Source: Aquarana catesbeiana
Taxonomy: Eukaryota; Chordata; Amphibia; Anura; Ranidae
Length of the DNA stretch: 64,000 bases
Assembly (NCBI RefSeq): GCF_042186555.1
Contig: NC_133328.1
Coordinates: forward strand, 330,268,539-330,332,538
Direction of reading: 5' to 3'
The translations under genes and the position numbers were made by a program. How positions within the stretch are numbered: the first letter of the stretch is position 1; each line of letters opens with the position of its first letter. Under the pieces are notes generated by a model. That model was given only the letters and a program-made list of their open reading frames with translations, did not search any database and was not told the DNA's origin. Below are positions 22,950 through 33,640 of this stretch, one piece after another.

Positions 22950-23577
22950 CGGATCCTGAGAGGGATCCCTTGGGGTGAACTCCACCCGAACTTCTCCCTA
23001 ACTTTTCTCCCTCTCTTCTATTTTTCTCTCTGTTACCCCTATTCTTTTCCTTTTGCTGCTCTATCCTTTTAACAATCTATGCAGGTCCTCCTACCTAAGA
23101 TGTTGCCATAGAAACAGATATGGAAATTCTGTCATATGAGCAACAAGGGGGGGGGTGTGGGGCGGGGGCCCCCGGCCCACAGTAGAGACCCCAATTGGGG
23201 TGAGCGTTCGGGTCCCGGTGGCGCACCTCCCCACCACACAATGCAGTAAAGTGAAAGATAAATGATTGAATTGATGAATAAATATAACAAGCAAAATATA
23301 TACCCAAATGTATTGTGTTAGGATTAAAGCCTGGATACACATGTAAGTTGAAGAAATCTGATTGAGTGGGTACAGACGTATAGATATCCCCATAGTATAA
23401 AGAAATAATGCACAATATGGAATGTTCATAGGAGTCCTGTAGACCACATAGGCTAAAATATGTGGCCCTTCCCCATTCTTTTTCCCACCCTTCTCTCCCC
23501 ATTTAATTTTAAACTGTATATGTTGTGCAATTTGTACATGCTATTCTTTATATTTTTTCAATAAAAATCATTGAAAG
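22950..23577 (+). other. LINE-B 3' UTR with G-rich tract and poly(A) signal
   Basis: A G-rich run at 23147-23168 (G9, TGT, G4, C, G5) can form a G-quadruplex on the sense strand. AATAAA is at 23560-23565, 12 bases before the end. There is no ORF of note. Confidence 0.7.
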
Positions 23578-23593
23578 AGAAAGCTCTTTCTCC
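23578..23593 (+). repeat. LINE-B target site duplication, right copy
   Basis: Exact copy of 16995-17010. LINE-A ORF2 continues from 23594. Confidence 0.95.
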
Positions 23594-24380
23594 CACTTGG
23601 CCATTAGAAGCACCCCCTGGATTCTCCAATGCCATATTCCCAAAACCTTAAAAGAACACCCCCTAATAGAGGCTACTCTCAGAAGCTTTAGGGAAGTATG
23701 TAAAAAATTCAAAATCTCCTCTAACCCAGGGCCCCTTACGCCCATACGACTTAACCCAGCCTTTGTCCCGGGGATGTCCAACACCTTCCTTAAAGATATT
23801 TGGCCACACAAAGACATTTTAGCCCAACACTTCTTTAGAGATAGCAAAATTCTAAACCATGAAGCACTTCCAACAAACACAGGGGGTGAACCCCTCCCGC
23901 TATGGATTTACTTTCAGATTCGCCATTTTCTCGCAACAACACACCGAAACACGTCTCTATCTAGAAACTTAACCCCATTTGAAAACTTATGCTCCCAAAC
24001 CACACCGCAACAGCACTTGATTGCAAATACCCACTCTATGCTTTTTGCCATGACTTCCCCCAAAGATACTAAAGCTTGCCAGGTTTGGGAAAGGGAACTT
24101 CAAATAGACGGAAGAGAACTGGGAACGAATTTTCACAATAGCACACAAAGGCTCCCTCAATGTCATGATACAAGAGAATAATTACAAAACCCTATCCTGA
24201 TGGTACCGTACATCTGAATTACTAAACAAATTTAACCCTGAGTCGTCAAACAAATGTTGGAGATGCTCCAACGATATAGGTACATTTTTACACATCTGGT
24301 GGTCCTGCCCTCTTCTCCAGACTTTCTGGAAACAGGTCCATGACATCACCTCCCAGATAACCACATACTCCTGCTAGACT
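23594..24380 (+). pseudogene. LINE-A ORF2, 3' portion
   Basis: It continues the frame broken at 17010, open to TAA at 24179, then in other frames to about 24375. The distal part has the cysteine/histidine motif CWRCSNDIGTFLHIWWSC (about 24258-24311), the C-terminal zinc-knuckle-like signature of L1/Tx1 ORF2 proteins that matches LINE-B's own CFRGC...HTWWTC. Several stops and shifts show decay. Confidence 0.8.
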
Positions 24381-25415
24381 CATTCTCCACCATTCCTCCA
24401 CTTCAGCCGACACATACAGAAAGTCTCTGGGAATACATATGATCAACGCAGCCAAATTATGCATATCAGCCCACTGGAGATCCCCATGTATCCCAACTAT
24501 GTCTGAATGGTTTTCCCGTGTGAGCAAAGTGGCTGAAATGGAGGAATTAATTCACATTGCAAAAGATTCGCCTTTAAAATACTCCCAAACGTGGGCCTGT
24601 TGGACCCACTTCTGCACCACAGAGAGATATACCTCCATTATGAGACCAAACCGTCCCGAACCCTCCCACAATGACTGACTGAAATAAGCCAAATAGCTCC
24701 TTTGAGATACGCACTTTCTCATTAAAACTCGCTGATTCGATCTCTCCCACTTTAATGTGGATCCCGGGGGGAATCCCCCTTCAGACAGGGATCCGCCCAC
24801 GAAAGCATGCCTGCTTTGGGGGCCCGGTGGAGACTGGGGAGGGGATACCCCAGTTCCCTCCCTCCCCCCCCTACTTCTTTCTTTCACTTTATCCCTCAAT
24901 CCCATTCACTTCTATGTCTATTCCCCTCTCTACACCCCTACCCCAACTAAACAGACGACGTCGACCATCTACTTACCCCCATGACTACCCTAACTTTGGT
25001 GTATAATTCGCCATCTAATCCACACTTTTCAAAAACTGACGAGACTAACTTCCCATACAGACATACCCCACCTTGCAAGCCCGACACCTCCACACGTACT
25101 CAGGAACGAACAAACAGACTTATAGCTAACTACACACGGCCATTTCTTCAATTAGCCCCTAATTTCTGAAACCACAATCAAGGTGATACTCCTGTCTAAG
25201 ATGGTTCCTGATCTCAGATGATGAAGTAATCCTCGAGTTTGAGGCTGTTTTACTCTTTTACACGTCTGTTTGATTAACTGTTGAACATATATCTGACTCG
25301 TTATACTTCAGTGAAATAAGTCATGTCAATAAGATCTATGTTGTCTATTCACCTATTGTTTATAAAAACTGTGTAACAACATTTTGTTCACAATAAAAAC
25401 TTTTATGGAAAAAAA
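24381..25415 (+). other. LINE-A terminal ORF2 remnants and 3' UTR
   Basis: After weak coding remnants to about 24680, the region holds a G-rich patch at 24818-24845 (G5, later two G4 runs) and a C/T-rich stretch at 24856-24900. AATAAA at 25392-25397 is followed by an A-rich tail. No separate gene is visible. Confidence 0.7.
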
Positions 25416-25430
25416 AAAAAACTTACCTTC
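25416..25430 (+). repeat. LINE-A target site duplication, right copy, with the retained splice donor
   Basis: Identical to 10986-11000. The ACTTAC at 25421-25426 is the minus-strand GTAAGT donor of transposase exon 1, so the donor next to the exon is preserved, and a second copy lies 14.4 kb downstream in the intron. Confidence 0.9.
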
Positions 25431-25882
25431 ATATACTCCTTCTGCAGGACCTGGATGATGGCAGAACAGGTTTCTGGGATAATGATCCCCAGAGCCTGGG
25501 GGGAGATGCCTGTCGAGAACTTCAAGTCCTGCAGGCTTCTCCCTGTCACCAAGAACCGCAGGGTAGTGACTAGCCTCTGCTCCGCAGTGATGGCTTGCCT
25601 CATGCAGGTACCCTGCCTGCTGATATAGGGGGTCAGCAAAGCCAGCAGACGGTGAAATACGGGGTCCGTCATCCTGAGAAATTTCCTGAAATCATCAGGA
25701 TTATTCTCACGGATCTCACGGAGCAAAGGCATATGAGAGAACTGGTCACGCTGAAGCAACCAATTCTTGGTCCATGAACTCCTCCCCACCCTGTTCATGG
25801 ACTGGACTTGTGTCAAGGTCAGGACCCCAACACCAAGCCCCCGCACAGCACGAACTCTACGAGGAGTACGTATACGCAACAT
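25427..25882 (-). pseudogene. Harbinger DDE transposase, exon 1
   Basis: ATG at 25882, open for 152 codons, ending AAG then GTAAGT. It encodes the N-terminal half: a basic start (MLRIRTPRRVRAVRG), then NWLLQRDQFSHMPLL, MTDPVFHRLLALL and a helix-turn-helix-like segment, ITAEQRLVTTLRFLVTGRS, before the DDE core in exon 2. Exon 1 itself has no lesion. The gene is dead because of the exon 2 frameshifts and is burdened by a ~15.4 kb intron. Its phase matches exon 2 (EYMK joined to FPSTPQEW). Confidence 0.85.
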
Positions 25883-26189
25883 GGCTAGAAAACGGTCGGC
25901 TGCTCAGAACGAAGTAACAGAACGCACTGAAGAACAGCAAGGCCTGTGAAGAGCGACCTGAAAAACAGCAACGAGTGGGCAAGATTGCACAGAAAACTCC
26001 GATATGAACTGACTGCACGCACTGAAGAGCAGATACAAACCCACAAGCACAAACTGAACCACAGAAAATGATCTGAAAGCCACGAGTCTGAAAAAGCGCA
26101 AACCGTCTCTCACCAAACTTTTACTAACACGTGATTAGCAAAAAGGAGCCCAAAGGGTGCCGCGCTTGGTTCTGAACTGGCCTTTTCTA
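25883..26189 (-). promoter_or_regulatory. Transposase 5' leader/promoter region
   Basis: The 300 bp between the transposase ATG and the right terminal repeat contain short repeats of ACTGAAGAACAGCA-like sequence (25927-26035), no clear TATA box and no other gene. Promoter assignment is by position only. Confidence 0.35.
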
Positions 26190-26360
26190 GTCTCGTCGTA
26201 CGTGGTTGACGTCACCGCGTTGTTGACGATCGGAAATTCCGACAACTTTGTGCGACCATGTGTACGCAAAACAAGTTTGAGCCAACATCCGTTGGAAAAA
26301 ATCCTAGGATTTTGTTGTCGGAATGTCCGATCAATGTCCGACCGTGTGTACGGGGCATAA
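26190..26360 (-). repeat. Harbinger right terminal inverted repeat
   Basis: It ends CGTGTGTACGGGGCATAA and contains TCGGAA/TCCGAC motifs as at the left end. DIRS sequence resumes directly after it (CTCTTTTTCTAGGAGTCTTCC). Confidence 0.75.
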
Positions 26361-26620
26361 CTCTTTTTCTAGGAGTCTTCCAGGACAGTCTGGTTTTCCA
26401 CCCAGTGTTTTCTATTAACTGGTGTTGGAGGTATGTACTGACATTGTGTTAGTGTGTTATGTCTTTCAGAGCCTTCCAGTAGTTCTTTGTTAAACTGAAG
26501 AGGGAGGCCTGGAGGACCACCTTTTAAACTAATTGGGTATACGTGTTTCCTGTCCCGGAGGGAGAAGCCCTATGTCTCAGAGACTATCCTGGAAGACTCC
26601 TTGAAAAAGAGTTACCGGTA
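26361..26620 (+). mobile_element. DIRS element, right terminal part with inverted repeats
   Basis: AGGAGTCTTCCAGGACAGTCT (26370-26390 region) is repeated in inverted form as AGACTATCCTGGAAGACTCCT (26580-26602 region). A third, direct copy sits at 4540-4556 left of the Harbinger. DIRS elements end in split inverted repeats used to rebuild the circle, so this is the other half of the element at 484-4570. The exact outer end is not certain. Confidence 0.65.
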
Positions 26621-27235
26621 AGTCTAACTCCGTTTTTCAAAGTTAAACAGTCTATCCCACAACAGAGTTGTTTAAATTCTAGTTTTTCAGCTCCTGTAGT
26701 TTTAAATCCACTTATACCACAATCTATTAGAGAGCAAGTTACTTGAACTGAACAGAAAATCTGAGCAAGAGAGCAGAATAAAAGGTACACCATTTTCATC
26801 ACCCAATGCAAACATTAGAAACTTCTGTTTTTTTTATTCCAGAATCCACTTGAAACAGCAATCAACTTAAAATGAGTAATTATATTTTCAAAAAAGACAA
26901 ACGTTCTATTAAGATAAGAAATCTGAAGGATATGATAGTAGCAGAGTTCTACACAAGGAGTTTTGTAGATATAACACCCTGATGCTATGTGTATGTGCTG
27001 ATTATTAGAGCTAATGTACTGTATGTTATCTGTTGCACTACTATTACATAATTTATTTAACTATTTAGTCCAAATGTTTTTTTTGTTCATAAATTCTCTG
27101 ATATAACTCAATTTATATCAAAGATTGATGGATTTCATTGACCAGTGAGAAGACAGTTGACACATGAAGCTGAAAGGCCGAAATAGGAATATTGGTGTCA
27201 AATCTGTATATGTGAAGCATTCTATAATTATGTAT
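26621..27235. other. Unassigned AT-rich sequence
   Basis: About 600 bp without ORF, terminal repeat or tandem structure that I can recognise. Part of it may be DIRS terminal sequence. Confidence 0.5.
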
Positions 27236-27581
27236 TTAAAGTGGAGTTCCACCCATTTTTTTTCTCTTTGGCTGTGCTGCATGCCCTTAGCTCATCGTTT
27301 TCACAGTGGCCATTTTTTCTACATTACTGCCTCCTTGCGATCGCCTAGGCGATCAAGTCACTAGGTGATTCGCAAATGTTCCTGGGATAGCGGCGTCATG
27401 TATCCCATGACTTCTTGCAAAAAACTGCCGAAATCTCGCGTATGCAGGGAGAAAGAGAGGGGATGTCAGAATTCATCAGTGATGTCAGGGGTGGGCGATA
27501 CCAAGCAGCTATCGAACACCAGCCAATAGGATGGGGTCAAGGTGGGCCGCTACGTGTATGCGGCTCTGCCCCCTTTCTTAA

Positions 27582-29370
27582 CCACTTGACCACTGGGCAC
27601 TTAAACTCCCTTAATAACCAGACCAATTTTCAGCTTTCAGTGCTCTCACATTTTGAATGACAATTACTCAGTCATGCAACAATGTACCTATATGAAACGT
27701 TTGTCCTATTTTTCACACAAATAGAGCTTTCTTTTGGTGGTATTTAATCACTGCTGGGTTCTTTATTTTTTGCGCTATAAAAGAAAAAATACCAAAAATT
27801 CTGTAATAAAAAAATGTTCTTCGTTTCTGTTATAAAATTTTGCAAATCAGTAATTTTTCTTCATATATTTTGGGCAAAATTTATACCGCTACATATCTTT
27901 GGTAAAAATAACCCAAATCAGTGTATATTATTTGGTCTTTGTGAAGGTTATAGAGTCCAAAAGCTATGGTGCCAATCACTGGAAATTGATCACACCTGAA
28001 GTACTGACAGCCTATCTAATTTCTTGAAACCCTAACATGCCAGAAAAGTACAAATACCCCCCAAATGACCCCTTTATGGAAAGAAGACATTCCAAGGTAT
28101 TTAGAAAGATGCATGATGAGTTTTTTGAAGTTGTCATTTTTTCCCACAATTCTTTGCAAAATCAAAATTTTTTTAAATTTTTTTTTTCTTTCAAAAAATT
28201 GTCATATTAGCAGGTTATTTCTCACGCACAGCATATGCATACCACAAATTACACCCCAAAACACATTCTGCTATTACTCTTGAGTATGGCAATACCACAT
28301 GTGTGAGACTTTTACACAGCGTGGCCACATACAGAGGCCCAACATGCACGGAGCACCTTTAGGCTTTCTGGAGTACCCAGGCCAATTCTGACATTTCTCT
28401 CCTACATGTAAAAATCATCATTTATTTGCTAGAAAATTACATAGAACTCCAAAACATTATATATGTTTTTTTAGCAAAGACCCTAGAGAATACAATGGTG
28501 GTCGTTGCAACTTTTTATCTTGCACGGTATTTCAAACGCGTTTTTTTTTAGAAAAAAACAGTTTTGTGCTTAAAAAAAAAGCAAAACAGTAAAGTTAGCC
28601 CAATGTTTTTGCATGATGTGAAAGATGAAGTTACGCCGAGTAAATAGATACCTAACATGTCACCCTTCAAAATTGCACACGCTCGTGGAATGGCACCAGA
28701 CATTGCTACTTAAAAATTTTAACTTAAATTTTTACTGGTTACATGTTTTGAGCTACAGAGGAGGTCTAGGGCCAAAATTATTGCTCTTGCTCTACCGATC
28801 TCAGCGATACCTCACATGTGTGGTTTGAACACTGTTTTCATTTGTGGGCAGGACTTACGAATGTGTTCGCTTCTGCATGCGAGCACACGGGGACAGGGGG
28901 GCACTTTCAATTTTTTTTTTTATTGCTCATTTTACTTCATTTATTTTAGTTTGATGCTTTTTTCCAAAAAATACATTTTTTGATCACTTTTATTCCTATT
29001 ACAAGGATTGTAAACAGCCCTTGTAATAGGAATATGGCATGACAGGTCCTCTTTACAGTGCAATATGGGGTCAATAAGATCCCACATCTCACCTCTAGGC
29101 TGGGAGGCCTGAAATAAAAAAAAAAGATCTTGGCTTTGATCGTAGCGGTGAGTCGGTAGAAGCAACTGAGGGCGGCGGAGGGGGATGTCCCCTCTCGCCT
29201 CCCGTAAGAACAATTAAGCAGTGGAACAGCCACTATGATCATTCCTATGGTGTAGGGAATCGCCAGCTGAAAAAGCCAATATCTGAATGATGCCTGTAGC
29301 TGCAGGCATCATTCAGATATCCCCACACAAATTCAAGGACGGCGTATGATGGCCAGTGGGTGGGAAGTGG
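27582..29370. mobile_element. TTAA-target element, family with CCACTT...AAGTGG ends
   Basis: It is flanked by TTAA (27578-27581 and 29371-29374). The ends are CCACTTGACCACTGGGC and the inverted GCCAGTGGGTGGGAAGTGG. It is AT-rich and noncoding, with an internal inverted repeat near the right end (TATCTGAATGATGCCTG...CAGGCATCATTCAGATA, 29280-29320). It is nonautonomous. Confidence 0.7.
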
Positions 29371-29374
29371 TTAA

Positions 29375-31073
29375 AAAGCATTTTTTTTAACACAAAGTTG
29401 TCCATTTATACAATATTTCTAACACATAGCACCTACACACCAAAAATGACACCCCAAAATAGATTCTCCTACTTCTCCTGAGTACGGCAATACCACATGT
29501 GTGAGACTTCCACAGCCTGGCCACATACAGAGGCCGAGTACAGCCAAGTATGGCTGAGCATGGCCGAGCATGGCCGAGCATGGCCGAGCATGGCTGAGCA
29601 TGGCCGAGTATGGCTAAGCATGGCTGTGCATGGCTGGGTATGGCTGGGTATGGCTGGGTATGGCAGAGTATGGCTGGGTATCACCGAGTATTGCAGAGTA
29701 TGGCTGGGTATCACTGAGTATTGTGGCTGAGCATGGCCGAGCATGGCTGAGCATGGCCGAGTATGGCTGAGCATGGCTGTGCATGGCTGGGTATGGCTGG
29801 GTATGGCAGAGTATGGCTGGGTATCACCGAGTATTGCAGAGTATGGCTGGGTATCACTGAGTATTGCAGAGTATGGCTGGGTATTGCAGAGTATGGCAGG
29901 GTATCACTGAGTATTGCAGAGTATGGCTGAGTATTGCAGAGTATGGCTGAGTATTGCAGAGTATGGCTGGGTTTTACCGAGTATTGCAGAGTATGGCTGG
30001 GTATTGCAGAGTATGGCTGGGTATTGCAGAGTATGGCTTGGTATTGCAGAGTATGGCAGGGTACTGCAGAGTGTGGCAGGGTACTGCAGAGTGTGGCAGA
30101 GTATGGCTGGGTATTGCAGAGTATGGCAGGGTATTGTAGGGTATTGCAGGGTGTGGCAGAGTATGGCTGGGTATGGCAGAGTATGGCAGGGTATCACTGA
30201 GTATTGCAGAGTATGGCTGAGTATTGCAGAGTATGGCTGAGTATTGCAGAGTATGGCTGGATTTTACCGAGTATTGCAGAGTATGGCTGGGTATTGCAGA
30301 GTATGGCTGGGTATTGCAGAGTATGGCTGGGTATTGCAGAGTATGGCAGGGTACTGCAGAGTGTGGCAGGGTACTGCAGAGTGTGGCAGAGTATGGCTGG
30401 GTATTGCAGAGTATGGCAGGGTATTGTAGGGTATTGCAGGGTGTGGCAGAGTATGGCTGGGTATGGCAGAGTATGGCTGGGTATTGCAGAGTATGGCTGG
30501 GTATTGAAGGGTATGGCAGGGTATTGCAGAGTATGGCAGGGTATTGCAGAGTATGGCAGGGTATTGCACGGTATTGCAGAGTATGGCAGAATATTGCAGG
30601 GTATTGCAGAGTATTGTGGGGTATTGCAGAGTATTGTGGGGTATTGCAGAGTAGTGTAGAGTATTGCTGAGCATGGAGGGATGGCTGAGCATGGATGGCT
30701 GGATGTGACTGCATTTGTCACAGAGCAGCGCTGGGGGCACTACACATCCAGCCCACAGCGCTGCTGCCATCCGATCTCTCCCCCTCTTTACCGATCGCTA
30801 CACAGAGGGGAGGGAGGAACCGGCGTCATGACATGACTCCGATTTGTTTACATGTGATCACTCTGTCACTTGACGGAGCGATCACATGGCAAACGGCTGC
30901 AATAAGCGGCCGTTTACAGTGATCCATGATGCGCTGGGTCCTGTGGACCCGGCGGTCATGGATGTTCTCGGGTGCGAGAGAGCGGGATTCTGGGAGGACA
31001 TCATAGTACGCCCTCTCAGAGTTAAGCAACTGCCCGGTAGCCATCATTTGGCTATGGGCTGGTTGCTAAGTGG
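29375..31073. mobile_element. Second, left-truncated member of the same TTAA family
   Basis: 29385-29535 is similar to 28175-28350 in the preceding element (ACACCCCAAAA...ACCACATGTGTGAGACTT...GGCCACATACAGAGGCC). The right end AAGTGG is followed by TTAA at 31074-31077. The missing left end and the shared TTAA at 29371 suggest a head-to-tail composite. A 10-bp minisatellite fills its centre. Confidence 0.6.
29535..30680. repeat. 10-bp minisatellite (GTATGGCTGG / GTATTGCAGA)
   Basis: About 115 decamers, mostly GTATGGCTGG, GTATTGCAGA, GTATGGCAGG and earlier GCATGGCCGA. It begins within TE sequence right after CACATACAGAGGCC. A higher-order period of 290 bp is visible: the block from about 29905 to 30195 is repeated at about 30195-30485. 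Open frames of up to 246 codons on either strand are a by-product of a stop-free repeat. Confidence 0.95.
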
Positions 31074-31500
31074 TTAAGAAACCAATAATTGGCTGGTGTT
31101 CGATAGCTGCTCGGTCCCGCCCACCCCTGACATCACCGATGAATTCTGACAGCTTCTCTCTCTCCCTGCACACAGTTACATTACAAGTCTGCTCAATGTT
31201 ATATGGTCCCAGCGCGGGCTACACATTATCACTATATCAAGTGTGTGTGTGTGTGTGTTGTTGGTGCATGATGGGTAGACAGCTGCACAGAAATCAAGGA
31301 AATTAACACAAGAGGGCTTCAGATGCCCACAACTACAATGGAACCTGCCTGCTTCTGAGATCAGTAAGTAACTAACTATTTTTAAAGAAAGTAAAAGCAA
31401 AAAAAGTATGACATGTTAGAAATGTTCATTTACAGGTTGAGACAGTTACAGAGCAGTCTTTAAAAAAAAAAATGTTTGGGGGACTGGAAGTCCGCTTTAA

Positions 31501-33212
31501 GCTGTTTGGCTGTTTATCTGGAGTTTCACTTTCCGAATAACACGCATTTCAGTTTGTCTCCAGTAGTTTTAAAAACACATTATATTTTAGGATACAGTAA
31601 AATGCACAGCAATTACAGTGTATGTCTAGCATTTTTTTAGTGTTGGATAGAGTAGGTATGGATTAGCACCTCTAGCAGATTTTTAAAACTGTCTGTGTCC
31701 CTGACAAATAGATTCATCTTCTCTATTTGTCATAGTGATCATTGTCACTGAAACAAAGGGATGAAAACAAAAAACATTTTAGAGTTGTCACTGGAACAAG
31801 AGGTAAGGGTAAATCACTAAATGGGGACATCTCTTTTGGCGAAAAATATCTAGTGGAAATTCCCCACACTGTTTTAGAAATGTATTTTTGATTCTTGTGT
31901 TACTTGAACAGAAAATGAAATGAAATCTCTCCAACCAGATACAGAGAGTAACAATAAAATGACAGAGGTTGTATCACTTACTCCTACTCAATTAAAAAAA
32001 AAAAAGATTTTTTCTGTACTTACACTTCAATCTTCCAATGAATTTAACAAGCCCAAACAGATTTACAAAGATAGGCACCCGTGACCTCTGAAAGCTTTGC
32101 TCTTAGGTTTAAATAAAACAAATTATAACAATAATACCATCAATGCCTGTTACATTTTTTATTGAATTAGGGGATATCATGTACAATAGGATTCTAACAG
32201 ATGCTCACATAAGGTACTACATTTTTCTTAATTTCAGGTTTATTGCTTGAAAAAAATCCAGAATAAAGAAAAAATCTATTGAACAGATCTAATTATCTGC
32301 ATTTAAAAAAATGAACAAAGATCCTGCAAGAGTTCCCATCATTCTAACCTGCTGAGCTTTTGAACTAAACTTTGCTGTAAACAATTGCTGTGGCCATGTT
32401 AATTAGTAACATTTATGTGCAATTACAATTTTTTTTCATTTCTGTCATATAATGAGGGCTAATAATGTTGTCTATTATGTCAATGTCTATATATTTTGCC
32501 TATTATGTATTTGTCTATATGTTATATTTTGTAGTTGTAACTTCCTTCCAACAAGGACCTTTATTTTCGCTTAGCAAATGTTGTTTTCAAAATATCTGTA
32601 TTTAATTTTCCCTTTGTGTTATACAGCACAGTGGAATATTATTGTACTTCATAAATAAAGTATAATAATAATTTCCCAGATGGCTTCTTTCTCAGGCAGA
32701 AGATTAAATACCGTAAAGTAATTCATAGAGGGGACACAAGAAGTAAGCAATAACAACCTAGAGGTTTATTTCATGCTGAGATTGGTTTATCTGCATTAAA
32801 TAAACTGCTTGGTTAGTCTTGCAACATTTCTACCATTATCTTCCTCTATGAGCTTTTGTTTGCACATGGGAAAGTTGTAGTAAGATAAAAGCTCCAGTTG
32901 CTATAAATCTTATAGTGGTATTTATATTAGTGTCTACAGTACAGTATATATTTTGTTTGAGTGTGTAAGAAGATGTCTGTGATGTTTGTTACATATCTGT
33001 GGAATAGTAAAAGCATCCTTATTTTCATGTCTTCTTGTTTTTCTCCATTACCAGAATAACATTTATTTTGGAGCAACTGACAAATTAGGAGCAATTGATA
33101 AACTGATAAAAATTGGGTTTTCTAAAAGGAAAAAAAAATCATCACTAAGGATCTGGTAAATATGCAATGCATACAAACATAATGTAAAGCATGATAGTAT
33201 GCTTACAGTATA
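31501..33212. other. AT-rich noncoding sequence
   Basis: No gene, terminal repeat or tandem array seen. Coding potential is absent in all frames. Confidence 0.6.
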
Positions 33213-33640
33213 CAGGGGGTCCCCGGGTTACAAACAAGATAGGGACTTTAGGTTTGTTCTTAAGTTGAATCTGTTTGTAAGTCGGAACAGGTAAATTTTT
33301 TAAGTGTAGCTCCAGCCAAAAAATCTATTTTTAAGTTTTTTAGATAACATAGGGAAGGGTTATCACCCCTGTAACATTTGTTTTGCTGTCTGTGCTCCTC
33401 TTCAGAAGATTTCACCTCACTTTCTGTCCCAATGACAATTGGATTTTGAAAATTTTGGGTTATTAGGGAAACAAGGATTGGTGATAAAGCATCAGTGAAG
33501 ACACCTTTTCCCCATATTAACTCTTACAGGAGTGAATTTCCCTTCCTAGGGGTGGATTTCCTCTCCCTTCCTGTTGTCTCCCTCCGTTTGTAAGTAGGAG
33601 TCGTTTGTAAGTTGGATGTTTGTAAGTAGGGGACCCCCTG
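33213..33640. mobile_element. TA-target MITE (Tc1/mariner-like, pogo-type ends)
   Basis: A 428-bp nonautonomous element with inverted ends CAGGGGGTCCCC and GGGGACCCCCTG inside TA duplications. The subterminal GTTACAAAC/GTTTGTAAG repeats (33227-33290 and 33583-33630) are also inverted. TA targets and CAG-type ends fit Tc1/mariner. Confidence 0.75.

Larger units (their letters stand above)
17011..23577 (+). mobile_element. LINE-B: L1/Tx1-like retrotransposon inserted in LINE-A ORF2
   Basis: About 6.57 kb, bounded by a perfect 16-bp target duplication. It starts with a GC-rich 5' UTR and has an intact ORF1, a lightly damaged ORF2 and a 3' UTR with AATAAA. It is in the same orientation as LINE-A but from a different subfamily: the ORF sequences are clearly diverged. 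The tail is not a long A run but ends ...AATCATTGAAAG. It is the youngest insertion of the nest. Confidence 0.92.
11001..25415 (+). mobile_element. LINE-A: full-length L1/Tx1-like retrotransposon inserted in the Harbinger intron
   Basis: It starts with GGGGGGCGTGGCTTGG directly after the left target duplication and ends in AATAAA (25392-25397) and an A run before the right copy. It encodes ORF1 and an endonuclease/reverse-transcriptase ORF2. Removing LINE-B (6.57 kb plus its TSD) leaves about 7.8 kb. The element is 5' complete or nearly so. It lies antisense to the transposase gene. Confidence 0.9.
4571..26360 (-). mobile_element. Harbinger/PIF DNA transposon with three genes, interrupted by nested LINEs
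   Basis: The ends are related inverted repeats: TTATGCCCTGTACACACG at the left and its complement form CGTGTGTACGGGGCATAA at the right (17 of 18 positions agree). Between them lie a DDE_Tnp_4-type transposase in two exons (minus strand), a Myb/SANT-like protein (plus) and a MADF-domain protein (minus). Without LINE-A (14.4 kb plus one TSD) the element would be about 7.4 kb. Harbinger normally duplicates a 3-bp TWA target. The flanks here are TTA on the left and TAA on the right, which are inverted rather than direct copies, so the target site is unresolved. The outer flanks on both sides are DIRS sequence. Confidence 0.85.
27240..31496. mobile_element. TTAA-target inverted-repeat element (host of nested elements)
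   Basis: TTAA at 27236-27239 and 31497-31500 flanks inverted ends AGTGGAGTTCCA and AGCGGACTTCCA (read inward). Long inner inverted similarity (27455-27535 against 31078-31165, e.g. GATGTCAGGGGTGGGCG and CAGCTATCGAACACCAGCCAAT) shows a palindromic nonautonomous element with arms of about 340-420 bp. Its centre was split at a TTAA by the elements at 27582-31073. TTAA targets are typical of piggyBac and Kolobok superfamilies; I cannot tell which. Confidence 0.75.

Noticed and set aside
23140..23250. tRNA-derived SINE or tRNA fragment (GTTCGGGTCCC resembles a B box)
   Set aside because: No matching A box at the right distance, no acceptor-stem pairing, and it lies inside the LINE-B 3' UTR.
4571..26360. 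A clean 3-bp target duplication for the Harbinger element
   Set aside because: Flanks read TTA and TAA, which are inverted copies and could simply be part of the terminal repeat; no direct repeat can be claimed.
29974..30714. 246-aa minus-strand ORF in the 10-bp minisatellite
   Set aside because: A stop-free decamer gives open frames on both strands; there is no conserved domain or flanking gene structure.
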